Assembly: GCA_014155875.1 (NCBI GenBank)
Contig: JACEFZ010026856.1
Span: forward strand, 144,501-208,500
Direction of reading: 5' to 3'
DNA from: Cepaea nemoralis
Taxonomy: Eukaryota; Mollusca; Gastropoda; Stylommatophora; Helicidae
DNA: 64,000 nucleotides
Part shown: positions 26,170-40,407 of the stretch, in pieces
Position numbering within the stretch: the first letter of the stretch is position 1
Layout of the letters: the number at the start of each line of letters is the position of its first letter
Position numbers and translations under genes: made by a program
Notes under the pieces: model-generated
Seen by the model: only the letters and a program-made list of their open reading frames with translations
Database searches by the model: none
What the model was told of the DNA's origin: nothing

Positions 26170-26274
26170 TCAAAGAAACAGAGGATTCTCATATGCTGTA
26201 TTATCTGTGATGCTCACAGAGTCTCCAGCTTCTTCTGATTTCATCTTCGAGTAGGAAATGTTGCTGTCCTGGTA
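26170..26274 (-). CDS. Receptor terminal exon 15: cytoplasmic tail and stop codon
   Basis: Phase 0 entry, 34 codons plus TGA at 26170-26172. Acceptor TTTCAATTCCACAG. The tail contains YSKM, a YxxPhi adaptor signal, and ends TAYENPLFL. NPLF resembles the NPLY endocytic motif of vertebrate STAB2. No other stop-containing exon fits as well. The 3' UTR runs into the 23-bp array at 25470-26110; I see no clear AATAAA near the stop. Confidence 0.9.
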   Translation of the reverse strand, partial: YQDSNISYSKMKSEEAGDSVSITDNTAYENPLFL

Positions 26275-29200
26275 CTGTGGAATTGAAACGTGAGACTTTT
26301 ATATGCCCATGAACACAAACATCCCAGAAGAAAAACTCATAATCAAATTGATAACATACTAACAAAACAGCTTTCTGTCAGTAAAATGAAGGCCAGGGGC
26401 ATAATGCTATTATAAGCATGAATCAGTATTAGGAAAACTAAGAATAAAACTGAAGAAATTAAGGACAGTACCAAGAAGTATTAATCTCGATTTCGTAATA
26501 ACTGAATCAAATCAGGAAATGAGTGATGAATATGCCATTACTGTGCACAATAAGTACAATGCTACATAAAAAATAGGCAGTGTAGACGAACAATGGGATG
26601 TTTTAATAGAATAGAACAGGCATCAGATGAAATAATACCAGCAATAAAGAAGACTATAGAAGAAAATGGATGGCACAAGACATTCCACAATTGATGGACA
26701 TTAGAAGAAAAGGTAAACAAGATCAACATAAAATAATACATAGCGAACTGTTACGAACATGTATGGCAGCGAAAGAATGGTATTGAAGAACGAGTAGACA
26801 CAAAATATATGTATAGAAAGATACATAAATTAGCAGGCGTTAGTAAACATATAGAAAAGATGTCGGTTGAAAACAAAAGATGATGCAGTTATAATGGACA
26901 AAGAAAAGATCATTAAAAGGTGGACAGGATATATATGAAAGAGGTGTATGATGATGATGATGATGACAGTAGATCAGAAATAAGCAATTATGATCAATGT
27001 GAAGTACTACCAATACCGAAAGGAGAACGAACGAAAGAACGAACGAACGAACTTTATTTTCGAAAGGTAACAAATTGGGCACGCAGGCCCGTCTTACATT
27101 CGGCCCTTCCAAGTACTCATCTTTCGTTCATTAATGCATAGTGCATTCACATAGGAAGAAAACATTGTCAAATGAATGTTGTAAATATAAACAATGCATG
27201 TTACCATGTTATGAGACACATCCCCCCACCCATCCCCTATCTATCCGCGTGTCCTCAACACACACATCCACCACCAAACCACACACATACCCACAGGAAC
27301 ATACATTACCCCATCCATCCAACCATCCCCCAACCCACACATCCCACACACACCCCTCACATATACCATCTCCCCACCCACACACACACATCTCCCACCC
27401 ACCACACATCCCCCACCCACCCACATTGAAACCCAGGCATACATGCATGCATCCACCCATCCATACCAACCCAAACATCCCCCCATCTTCACACATCCCC
27501 CCATCTTCACACATCTCCCCATCCACACGCACATATCCTCCACTCATCCCATAACCTACCAACACTCACCCACCCACATATCCTCCACCACCCACCCACA
27601 CATCCCCAACCACTTAGCCAAACACACATCCCCCAACCACATATCCAACACCCGCACACACATATTCCCGCCAAATCCCATATCCCGCACCTACCCACAC
27701 ACATAACCCGCACCCACCCACACATCCCCCACTTACACACATCGCCCGATATACATCACATGAAGCAATGTAAGTACTGCTGGCTAGATAACAACACTTC
27801 TGTTATTGTGGATTGACTGTCCATTAAGGAAAATCGAACTCAAATCTTTCCTGTACTCGTCACAGCAATAGTAAATATATCATGTAGATAATGCAGGATC
27901 AGTAGTTTTAGCTCATAGCTATCCATCTTCCTCGTGTCATACTCCATGCAGCATTGACATTAATTTTCTCGACCGATGTTTCCCTTTGCCACAATGTTTT
28001 GCTGTTCAGCATCTTCTCTCTCTGTATCTTCCAGTCTCTCTTTCCTTTGAACTATCAGAACTTTACTGCATTTTTCTAGTTTACTAATTCTCATGATTTT
28101 TTCCAATGAATGTAGCCTGGCCTCGCAGACACATCAACCTCAATTATTGGCCGTCTTTCCACTAACTCAAAATACTGAGCATAATCTTGCAAAGAAATCA
28201 ACATCCAGCTGAAAGATGCTGGTGTTGACAGCGATGTCCTGTAAAGGATATGCAAAACATTTTTTTTTCCATTAAAACTAAAATTAAAGGTTCAAAAGGT
28301 TAAGAGCGAGAGGTTTGTCTTCTTTATACAGAGGTTCGCCTCATCTGGCGTGGTCTCTCTCTGCGGACCTGCAAGCCACCTGCCCAGAGCATTGCAGAGA
28401 GCATACACTCGGTCACTCCAGAGCATTGCAGAGACCATACACTCGGTCACTCCAGAGCATTGCAGAGAGCATACACTCGGTCACTCCAGAGCATTGCAGA
28501 GAGCATACACTCGGTCACTCCAGAGCATTGCAGAGAGCATACACTCGGTCACTCCAGAGCATTGCAGAGAGCATACACTTGGTCACTCCAGTGATGGCAG
28601 ACAGGGATTTCAAGAAAAACTGCACTCGTGGTTTAAACGAAACTGTCCTAAAGTGAACCCACGTCTTTGAGAGTTGCGAGGTGAAAATCTTGACAACTTC
28701 GTCACAAAGACTCTCTCCACCCTGTAACTGCTATAATTTAACTGTCTGACACTGTGCTCTTGCATCTTTGGTTTATTTATGTAATGATAATCTAAGCCAA
28801 CGTTTATGAATGAACTACTTACAAGTGATGGGTACCGGAGTAAAAACAAATGGTGTCGTTTCTTGTAAACGACAATGGCAATTATTGCCATAAGCACGAC
28901 AACAGCTGCCACTGTCACACCGGCTGTAGTAGCCTTCGTGGGGAGAAAAAAAAATAGTTTCATATTAATTCATTATAGATATTGGAATCATTAAGTAATT
29001 AATACGAATATGATATCAGAAAAAAACAACAACAGTCAAGCAATTTAAAAATCAGTTTTTCAATTTTTTTAACAATAATATATGTGAGTACATCAAGTTT
29101 GTTAGAACAGCATTTGTGACAAATCAAATTGTAAAAACTTTCAGTAACAAGAAAATTTGGGACAGCAATAACATATGTGACAGAACATGTATAACAAGCA

Positions 29201-32200
29201 TAATATCTGCGACAAGAACATTTCTAATATCAATAAGATATGTGATATAAAATGTTTAACAAAACAAAACAAAAAATTAACATTCCTGACAAGAACATTT
29301 ATACCATCTGGAACAAGAACAAAAATCAACAATATATGTGACAAGAACATGTGAAACACAATATATCTGACAAAGAATATTTGTTCCAATAACATCTATT
29401 TCAAGAACATGTAATAAAACAACCAATCATGTCTGTTGCAAAAACATGTGTTACAACAAAAAATAATATTGTTACACGAACATTTGTAACAACACACAAT
29501 AATATATGTTACAAGAACTGGCGTTACAACAAACAATACTCTATGTTACAAAAACATGTATAACATAAAACTATAACACCTGTTACAATACATTTGTAAC
29601 AACATACACTATTATTTGTTACAAGAATATATGCAATAACAAAGTCTGTGACAAGTCCACTTGCAACAAGTACATACTTGACACAGATCACGTGCAACAA
29701 TAACACAAAGAACGTTTGTAACAACAACAGCAAATGTGACGATATATGAATAACAATAACAACGTTTGTGCCATGAATAGTTGTAACAATAACACCATCT
29801 GTGACAAGAACATGTGCTTATGTTTGGCTAGATCTGTAATAACATTTAATAAATGTGTGTAACACCAAACATATCTGCACCACCAAAAATATTTGCACCA
29901 ACAAGAATATATGCACCACCATAAATATACGTACCACCAACAATATATGTACCACCAACAGTGTCAGCACCACAAATAATATATGTACCACAAACAATAT
30001 ATTTACCAATAGCAATATCTGTACCACCAACAATATGTCCAATGCCATGACCCAATTTAACAGTATCGTTGGTCATGGCATTGTTCAGAGTTCTATTTTG
30101 TACATATTTTGTCGCATATCCTTTACAGGACATTGCAGTCAACATCAGCATTTTTCAGCTGCTGTTGATTTCTTGACAAGTTTTAGTTCAGTAGTTTGAC
30201 ATTTCTTTCTGAACGACCGGCTCACATACCCTTCGTAAGTAACCAAGCGACGCGATCCGTATTGGTCACAGAGAGTGAAAAGCGACGGGAGTCGCTCAGT
30301 GAAAAAAAAAAAACAAAGCGTCTCCTTGAAGGTCACTCTGCGTTGCACAGGTGGTCGAGTGTGGACCTAGTCACGTTTTTAAAGAGGCAAATGGCCAATA
30401 TTTGCGCGGCCACAATGTTGGAATAGTAGTGTCGATTGTATACGTGTTGTTTGGTACTGTTGTACAATTGTGTTTGTGTATCAGTTATCAGTTATCAATT
30501 TGGGCATCTTCATTGCACTCCGGACAGGTCCATAGGTGCTCAGATCCTCCCCCAGCATATGCATCAGTGTTCGGGGGCTAATAGTGCCAGTTCTGTGTTG
30601 GTTAACGAGGCACCTCGTTTTCCCGATGTACCTCTCGCGTCTGGCCATGCCAATTCTTACTCCCAAGTCTTTCATCCTGGACAGCGATGTGGATTCACTG
30701 ACGTCAAAGTCTTCTGTTCTCGACATGTCTTTAAGGACGTTAATAACATCGGCACGATCCATGGGCTGGCCATCTGCAGGGGGTGCAAAGCCAGCCAGTT
30801 TATCAGCTCATTCATTTCCCTCTACTCCCGCACGTCCCGGGACGAAGATGAAGGTGACTTTACGGACAACAGACTTCCGCAGCGACTCAGTCCACTGTCT
30901 ACTTACAGATCCAGCTTCGACCTTCTGAATCATGCTCATTGAATCACTTAGTACAGACACGCATTGATATAATGCTGTGATTCTAACCATAGGAAAGCCT
31001 GTGTTACTGCCACCACCTCCATCGTCATGCTGCTCGTGGGCATAGTGTGGGCCCACTGGATTCTTGAACGGTTCGGCCCGCTGAATGGGCTGTAAATGCC
31101 CGTGCACTTCTCTGCTTCTTTACAACAGATCCATCTGTATAGATGAGCACTTCGGGGTTGTCTGAGTGTTCATTGATGAGAGTGTTGACCTCTGCATTGA
31201 CAGCGGCAGGGTTCTGCTCTCTGCACCGTCTGTCGAAGTGTGATAATGCAGGAGAAGGTGCACTTAAAAGCTAGAGGCACAGGCATCAATTCCTGGCCGG
31301 GGTTGATACTGGTAAGACTGCAGACCTGTCTGACGACATCTTCCGCCCGACCCATCCATGATTTGACCCTCTTTAGCCTGTCACCCTTTTCTCTGAATAT
31401 AGCTTCATGCAGAGGGTGCTGCTCATCTGCACTTATTTTTAAGTATGCACGAGCTCTCCAGATCTTGATCCTGTGTTCCATTGTCGGGAAGTCAAGGAGG
31501 TATCTCATTGCTACACAGCTGGTGTCTCTCGTGCAGCCCAAAATGGCTTCGTTTTGTGCCTTTTCAAGTCTTCCAATCTGTGCAGGGCTGACAGTGAGGA
31601 TGGCCAGGGCATACTAGATGCGTGAAAGCAGCAGTCCTTGGAACAGAAGTATTAGCAGTCTTTGCTCGATATTGGCAGTCGCCATGACTCTCATTGCTGA
31701 CAAACCTTTTCGAGCCTTCGTTATGACATAATCGACATGATCTCTGAAGGACAGGCTACGATCAAGCCTCACGCCAAGATATGTCATTGAATGGGTCCTA
31801 CTCAAAATGCTCCCATCCATTCTTACTGCCGGCAGGTCTGTGTTCACTAATATGGTTGTTTAGGGAGAACCATGTAACCGATGCCTTTGCAGGGTTGACA
31901 AGGGCATCGGCATCAGCACACCATGAGGAAATTCGATCTAGTTCGCCCTGCACATCATTGGCCTGTCTATCTTGAACCTGTCGATACCCGAGAATGTCGT
32001 CAGCAAATGATAGAGTCCTACCCCTCCCGTCCAACTCTTGGTCAGTGATCGGCACAGTATACGCGTTGAATAGTACTGGTGACAGTGGTGAACCCTGCGG
32101 CAATCCTGGACATATCGTTATCGGCTCAGAAGACCAACTCCCGCATCTTAGCACTCCCTTCCTTTGGAGCAGGACTGCAGCTATCCTTCGTACAAGGTGA

Positions 32201-35200
32201 GGGTGCACTTTCAGTCTGAGGAGGGTTTGCATCAAGTGCTTGAAGGATCTCTATTGTATGTGTCTTCTAAGTCTATGGCGGCCGCACATGTCTCTTCTCT
32301 GACCTGAAATCCTTCGTAAACATCGTGAGCAAAGACCGCCACATTCAGCCATGACTCTTTGTTACGTCTGTATCCTCCAAGTGTGGGCGGGAAGCAGCCG
32401 AGTTTTCCCAAGTCACAAGCAAGTCTGTGTGCTACAATTTTCTCCAGTAACTTGCTAGCAGTGTTCTGCATCGTAATGATTCTGTAGCCGCTTATCTTGG
32501 AATGGTCTTTGTTCGGTAATGGCAACGGCAGCAAGTAGCTGTGTAGCCATTCCTCTTTGATCTGACCCCTCTGGATAATGGTGTTGAATTCTCTGGCCAT
32601 TTCTTCCATGTCATCATCAGACATCGCCAGTAGGTCACGATATCGGATGCCTCCTGGGCCTATTGCGGTGTTAGGTGATTTTTTGAGCATCGCATGTATT
32701 GTCTCAGCTGTGATTATATATTCTTCATCTGTACCGACCCCCTCGCACAGCTGAGAGAGTGTCGTTGTGGTCCTCTGTCTGGCGGGCTCGTCTTTCTGGT
32801 CAGTCTGCTGTATGTAAGCTATGTGGCCTTACCTTTACCAGCATCCAACTTTTTCCATGTGAGGTCTGTGCCTTCAAAGTCTGGAATACCCCTACGTTGT
32901 GCAGCACCGTTCATGTTCTTATGGGGGCGCCACGATGTCGTAAGAGATCCTCGGAGCACACCTTCATGCAAAACTCGCCCCATTTCTCGGCCTTGGCCTG
33001 TTTGGCGCAGGATTTGAATAATGTCATCGTCCTATGGACCTCAGTCTTCAGGTCTGCAAACTCAGCCTGTGGCATGTTAGCCTTACTGGCTTTTTGCCAG
33101 TCTTTGACAGCCTGCCTCTTTCCCAGCCATGCCTTCTCGACCTCTCCATTCCACCATGGTGGTTGTAACCATCTTTTTTTGTCTCCTGCGGGAGGAAGTT
33201 AGTTTCCTTCTTCTGATCTTGCTTATGGCGTCTTAACCAGTGTTGTCATACGGGAAGGCATTTGTCTTGTTTCCTTGACTCCTGGCCTGTCTTTCTTGAT
33301 CAGGATGACACAAGGGTAGTGGTCACTATCGTGGTATCCCAGTGTGCCCCACCGGCACCTTGGTGCGATGGTGGGCGACGCCAGGGCCAAGTCAATGACG
33401 CTGTCAGACTGACCTGGTCGAGTGTAGATGTATTTGTGTCGATGAACTTTACTGTATTTCATAGGACAATAGAGTGTATAACACAGAGTCTGTATTGAGT
33501 TGTCAAATCCAAATACGTGTCGAGTTGTGTTCTAGCAGTCAGTAGGTAGAGATGGTACATAATGAAAGAGCAAAATTTAACCAGCCATAACAGTGATATG
33601 TCGACAGCTTTAAGTAACCTCTCTCAAAACATAAAAACATATGTACAGCATCAACTTACATGTGAAGCCGTTGAAGCAGATGCTTTCACAATTGCCAAAT
33701 CTTCCTATATGAGAATCAACAGAAATAATTACTGTGAGATTCTTTTTGAATATTATACATAGATTATATTCACTATTCTGCATCTGAACGCACTAACTGC
33801 TCAGTGACATCATTGCATGCTCTTTTGACACCAGCAATCAACTGTCTACTTACCACAAACATTTCCTAACCGATTCACTTAACCGGTTGTACTTGAAGGA
33901 ATTATTCATATATTTGTTCATATTGATTGTTTAGAACATTTGCTTAGGATGGACCGTGGTCGAGTGTTGACCTGGTCACTTTGTGCAGTGGGCGATGGCC
34001 AGTATGTGCGCCACGACAATAGTGTTGGAATAGTAGTGTCGATTCTATATGTGTTGTATGGCATCGTTAGGACAACTGTGTCTGTGTGTTACAAATTGTA
34101 TTGTATTCCATAGACTGTATAACACGGATATGTGTTGAGTTGTCAAATTCAAATACGTGTCGAGTTGTGTTCTAGGAGTCAGTAGTTAGAGATGGTAAAT
34201 AATGAAAGAGCAACATTTAACAAAAATATATGTTCCAGCAACAATATTTGTACGACCAACATTATATGTAGTACTAACAATATCTGCACAACCAACAATA
34301 TCTGCACCACCAACAATATATGTACCACCAACAATATATGTCACATCAACAATATATGTACCACCAACAATATATACACCACCAAAAATATATACACCAC
34401 CAACACTATATGCACCAGTAACAATATATCTGCACCACCAACAATATCTGTACCACCAACAATATCTGCACCTCGAAAATTATATGCACCACCAACAATA
34501 TCTGTACCACCAACAATATCTGCACCTCGAAAATTATATGCACCACCAACAATATCTGCACCACCAAAAATATATCTGCACCACCAATAATATACCTGTA
34601 CCATCAAAAATATATGTACCACCAACAATGTATGTCACATCACCAATATATGTACCACCAACATTATATCTGTACCACCGACAATATATACACCACCAAC
34701 AATATATACACCACCAACAATATTTGCACCACCAAAAATATCTGCACCAACAACAATATATCTGCACCACCAACAATATCTGTACCACCAACAATATCTG
34801 CACCTCGAAAATTATATGCACCACCAACAATATCTGCAACACTAACAATATCTGCACCACCAAAAATATATCTGCACCACCTATAATATACCTGTTTCAC
34901 CAACAATATATCTGTGCCACAAACAATATATCTGGGCCAACAACAATATCTGTGACACCAACAATATCCGTGAAACCAACAATGTCTGTGCAACAATAAT
35001 AACTGTCAGTACGTAAGTAAAAGACCCTTGTACGTGCCTTTAGTACATTGTGTATATGGTGCTGTACCCAGAGTTGTATACATCAGCGATCTTGTCAGCG
35101 GGTGTGTGGTCAATATCATGGTGACTGTCTTTAACTCCCAAGGAATGCCGAGCATCTATCCTCTGCACTACCCAGTCTTTATAGAATATATGTACCCCCT

Positions 35201-38200
35201 CCCCTCCTCCCCGTCCCAAACAGCAATATAGCAATATCTAATGGAAAACCACATATGTACAACATCAACTTACATGTGAAGCCGTTGAATCAGATGCTTT
35301 CACACTGGTCACATCTTCCTGTTTGAGAAACGACATCAATTATTACTGTCAGATTATGTTTGAATATTATACTTGGATTATATTCACTATTCTGTATCTG
35401 AACACACTGACTGCATGCATTACATGCTCTTTTGACGCCAGCAAACAAGTTTGTACTTATCAAAACACTTTTTAACAGGTTCACTTAACCGGTTGTGCTG
35501 GAAGGAATTATTCCTATATGTGTTTATATTGACTGTTTAAAACAGTTGATTAGGATATCATGTAATTAAAGCAGGCATAAATAACAGGTTGCCTATTGTG
35601 TTGCCTGACATATTTAGCTGCAATTCATCTGGTGATACTGCAGGGTTAGATATCACCTGAAGTCAATAGATGAATCCGTATCTGTCTGGAGTATATAACA
35701 CACATAGACACTGATACTATTCCATTGTAGAACATTTGTAGTGTACAGTTGCTTATCTACATGTCTCATCACTAACACACACGAATCCAAAAAAGAAGAA
35801 AGATACTTACAGGCCTGAACAATGATCCTGCAGTGAGATGTAGAATACCATTGTTTGCCTCTATATTTCCCCGGACAATTCTTACTCCATTTACAAGATA
35901 CTGTTGATGAGAAAACATTTGGCGTGTCATTGATATGTTATGTTATTCATTGATATTAAATAATTACTTTTTAATCATCACGATCATGTGTTATGCCGAT
36001 AAAAGTGGGTGTTCGTGGTTGGTCTTATCACATCATCATCAGTTTTGGATAAGAGTGGGTGTTCGTAGTTTGTCTTATCACATCATCATCAGTCTTGGAT
36101 AAGAGTGGGTGTTCGTGGTTGGTCTTATCACATCATCATCAGTCTTGGATAAGAGTGGGTGTTCGTGGTTGGTCTTATCACATCATCATCAGTCTTGGAT
36201 AAGAGTGGGTGTTCGTGGTTGGTCTTATCACATCATCTTGGATCAGTGTTATCGTTTGATAATACCATTTGACCAAACCATCTACGCGTTTATCTCTTTG
36301 TCTTCCTCTGGCGTATTTGTCATCACTTTTGCCAGTTGTCACTAAGGTTTCAAGTTTATCACTATTCATAATATGCTAAAATATTTTCATTGTCTGTATC
36401 ACATTTTCCTTATCAATTTACGGTGTTCAACTGCTTCTGAAATGATTGCCTCAATTGTTTCTATGTACTCCCAAAGTATTCTTTACATGCTTTTGTAAAA
36501 CCACATTTCTGACGCCATCATATATTTCTCGGCTTGTCTGTTTGTTATCCAAGTCTCAATTGTATAAGTTCTATATATTACTTTAAAACAGCTGTTTTGC
36601 ACACTACACGTGAGGGGATTGCATCTTTTGCAACAACGATTTTTGTTCTGATTTCTACATAGCATCTTCCAACAGATGGTAGGAACGAACCAATAGAACA
36701 ATTATCACTGTTAATTAACTTCATCATAATTATCTATCTGATCAGCATATTTATTATTACAATTATCAGTAAACAATCAACAAGACCAGGTTAGTCAGTT
36801 CAAAGACTGGAACCTATATCCTATCATCCCTCGGATGTTATATTATAACATTTATTATATTATTTTTTTTATTTTTATTATTATTTTATGTTATTATTAT
36901 AACATTTATTATATAACATATTATAATATGCTATATTATCCCTCGGATCATGTCACTCCAGTTTCCTATACTCAACAACAACCATGTTTCAGTAGCAGAT
37001 CTCCATTTCGCATCTTTGTGATAATGTCAAGGCAGCCACATTTGTATATTCTTGTCAAGAGTTGTCTATTTACCCATGTAATTTGAACTTAGTTTATGTG
37101 TTTTTTGTTTCTTAAATTCAAGAATGAACCAATAAATAAATGGATGAATTAAAGATTGAATGACTAGATGCTATGTTTACTCACATGGACACGATGATCC
37201 TTGAAGATGGCGTATAAGGGATAAATGAAAACTGAACCAACACATAACAGGTACAATCATCCATCACAGACTTGTGGACGTCCTGAGATAGAGATCCGAG
37301 CACCGATGCACTAATACAGTATTCATAATCTGATTCTTGAAGGTCACTACTACAGAAAAAAAGTAATCAGAAGAAAAACAACAGGCACAACAATTAATTC
37401 TAAAATCAAAATGTTACCTCTCCCTGGCCAATTAAAGTGACATTGATAACTTGACCTCTGACAGATGTCAATGTCCACTGACTGATGTTGTCTATCCCAG
37501 AATTTCTGTTGCTTATAGTACTGTTGACATCGTCCTTTGTGCCAGGATAGTTTGGTAATTTGAACATCCCACCAACAACAGTAAAGCTTGGGATGTTGAT
37601 GTACTGAAACATGTACAGAGAAACAAACATTAACTGGCAGCAATGCTGATTGTGTGGCATGTTTACACCAATGCTGTATAATGCCTCACTTCGTTCAACA
37701 TAGTCCAACTTAGCGTTACATTATTTATATTTGTTCTGTAGTTTTTGGTCATGTGATATTTATATGGGCTGTTTAGGGGCCTAATTGGCTGCTCGGGATC
37801 ACATCAACATGTGAAAAGCTACCTATCAAAACAATAAGCGTGATTACTGTATATAAACATGTAGGTCCTGATCGATGCAATAGACTTGGTGCACTGTTCT
37901 GAAATTATCACTGTATGATGTATGAGAGAAGACAGAAACACGTGTGGAGATATTTGTGTGCAATGTCGGAGATCTTTAACCAACAACCAAAGCAAAACTG
38001 CGTCTGTTTCAATGATCATCATTTGGACACAGAGCAGGGCTTTGGTTAGCCAAGATGCAAGCAGTGAAGCTATTAGTTTCTAAATACAACCATCATAGTT
38101 GCTGCATAGTTAGCCCAACTATAGGATATACACAAACATACAAAGCAGTAATATCTGCATCAGTAAATAATACATTACAAGTATAAAGATTGATCTATAG

Positions 38201-40333
38201 AGATGTGTGGCAAATGATCTAACGTGATATTCATTGCTTAACTCTGTAGATGCGATAAACTATTTCATATTGTGCAATGTTGTTTTGATCTTTCCTATTT
38301 TCTTTATGTTTTATATGACACACTTGTCATCATGTGTTATTAATTGTCCCATGTAAGAAACAACTTATTGAAAACTGTTATTCCTTCTCAACCCCAAGTC
38401 ACAACTGGGAATTCCCGTAGAGAATGATAGGAGTCGCCAGATACAAATTTCATGATGTAAATTACAACACCACATTGTACATCCCACAAGCAGGGGTCCT
38501 GATCAGGTAGCAAGTACTTACAGAATGTCGCTCGTGTTACAACAGGCAAGGAATAACTCTTGATCAGTCCATAACTCCCTTGCTACGGAAATTTACATAC
38601 CTAGGTCGTCTTTATTTTCCTGTGTCGCCTGTCATGTTGGTCCTCTGAATCTTCTTCCATAAATCATGCGTTCCATTACAGTTCTCTCTAACCACGGTAA
38701 CATTTGATGTGGGAGAGTATTTTAGTTTCTTCCACTAATCATGCGTTCCATTACAGTTCTCTCTAAAACCACTGTAACATTTGATGTGGCCACAGTAATG
38801 TAGTTTCTTCCAGGAATCATGCGTTCCATTACAGTTCTTTCTAACCACGGTAACATTTGATGTGGCAGCAGTATTTTATCTTCTTCCACTAATCATGCTT
38901 TCCTTTAATGTTCTCTTAAAACCACTGTAACATTTGATGTGGCCACAGTAATTTAGTTTATTCCAGGAATCAATCAAACTTTCCTTTACTGTTCTCTCTA
39001 ACCACTGTAACATTTGATGTGGCCACAGTAATTTAGTTTCTTCCAGGAATCAATCAAACTTTCCTTTACTGTTCTCTCTAACCACTGTAACATTTGATGT
39101 GGCCACAGTAATTTAGTTTCTTCCAGGAATCAATCAAACTTTCCTTTACTGTTCTCTCTAACCACTGTAACATTTGATGTGGCCACAGTAATTTAGTTTC
39201 TTCCAGGAATCAATCAAACTTTCCTTTACTGTTCTCTCTAACCACTTTAACATTTGATGTGATCACAGTATATTAGCTGCTTCCAGGAATCAACCACGCT
39301 TTCCATGACAGTTCTCTCTAATTACTGTAACATTTGATGTGGCCACAGTATATTAGCTGCTTCCAGGAATCAACAACGCTTTCCATGACAGTTCCCTCTA
39401 ACCACTGTAACATTTGAAGTGGCCACAGTATTTTAGCTTCTTCTAAGTATCATGCTTTCCATGACAGTTAGTTAAATCTAGCACTTGCCAGTAATATGAA
39501 CACTCATTCTGGAGAAATGACATGTACCCCGCATTCTGTCATCCAGCAGAGTGGAACTGAACATCAGTTATGTTATATTTTTACACGCAGCATTTAACTC
39601 ATCTTTGCTCAGGTATAGCCAGTATAATCTAGTCATTTTGAGTGAGTGACCTGGGCAGGCAACTGAAAGTGTTTACTACTGATATTTTAAACGATATTTC
39701 AAAGATGACATACATAAATCATTATATTTAAACCACAATTGTGCTGACCTTCTTAATAGAAACAAAAACTGTTATTGGTTCCCACCGATAAGCCAAGAGT
39801 TCAACGATCTGGTTGCTGTTATCCTGGAAACAAAAATAAGTCATTTAGGCAGTATTGTAGGCAAAGATGGGAGAACAGATATAAACATTAAAATAAGAAT
39901 ACAAAAGGTAAAGGGAGCTTTCATATTAGTGGGATATTACGGAAATCAAAGGGATTCAACCTGACACCAAACTTGGGATATTTACCTTTAACATTCTATC
40001 AGTACTCTTGTGGGGATCATAAACATGGAGAATGACTAAAACAGTATAGATTCACTACAAACATGCATTAACTGAGGCCTGCGCAGAACGGAAGGTCTAA
40101 AATAATGTGACATAATGACTAATGTGGAGCTAAAAGAGAGAATTAGACAGATCCCAGAGAATCAAGAGGGGCTCTTCTCTTCCTTCAATCCCCTCCCTCT
40201 CAATCTATATGGCCCCATCTCTCTTTTACTCTCTCTCATCTCTCAGAATCTCCCCCCTCTCTCTCTCTTTCCATCTCCCCCTCTCTCTCTAGCTCTTCCC
40301 CTCACTTGTTCTTAGTCTCTCTTGCTCTCTCTC

Positions 40334-40407
<74 letters not shown>

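Noticed and set aside
28315..28670. Two overlapping plus ORFs of over 100 codons
   Set aside because: They translate the 34-bp minisatellite in two frames; no coding signature.
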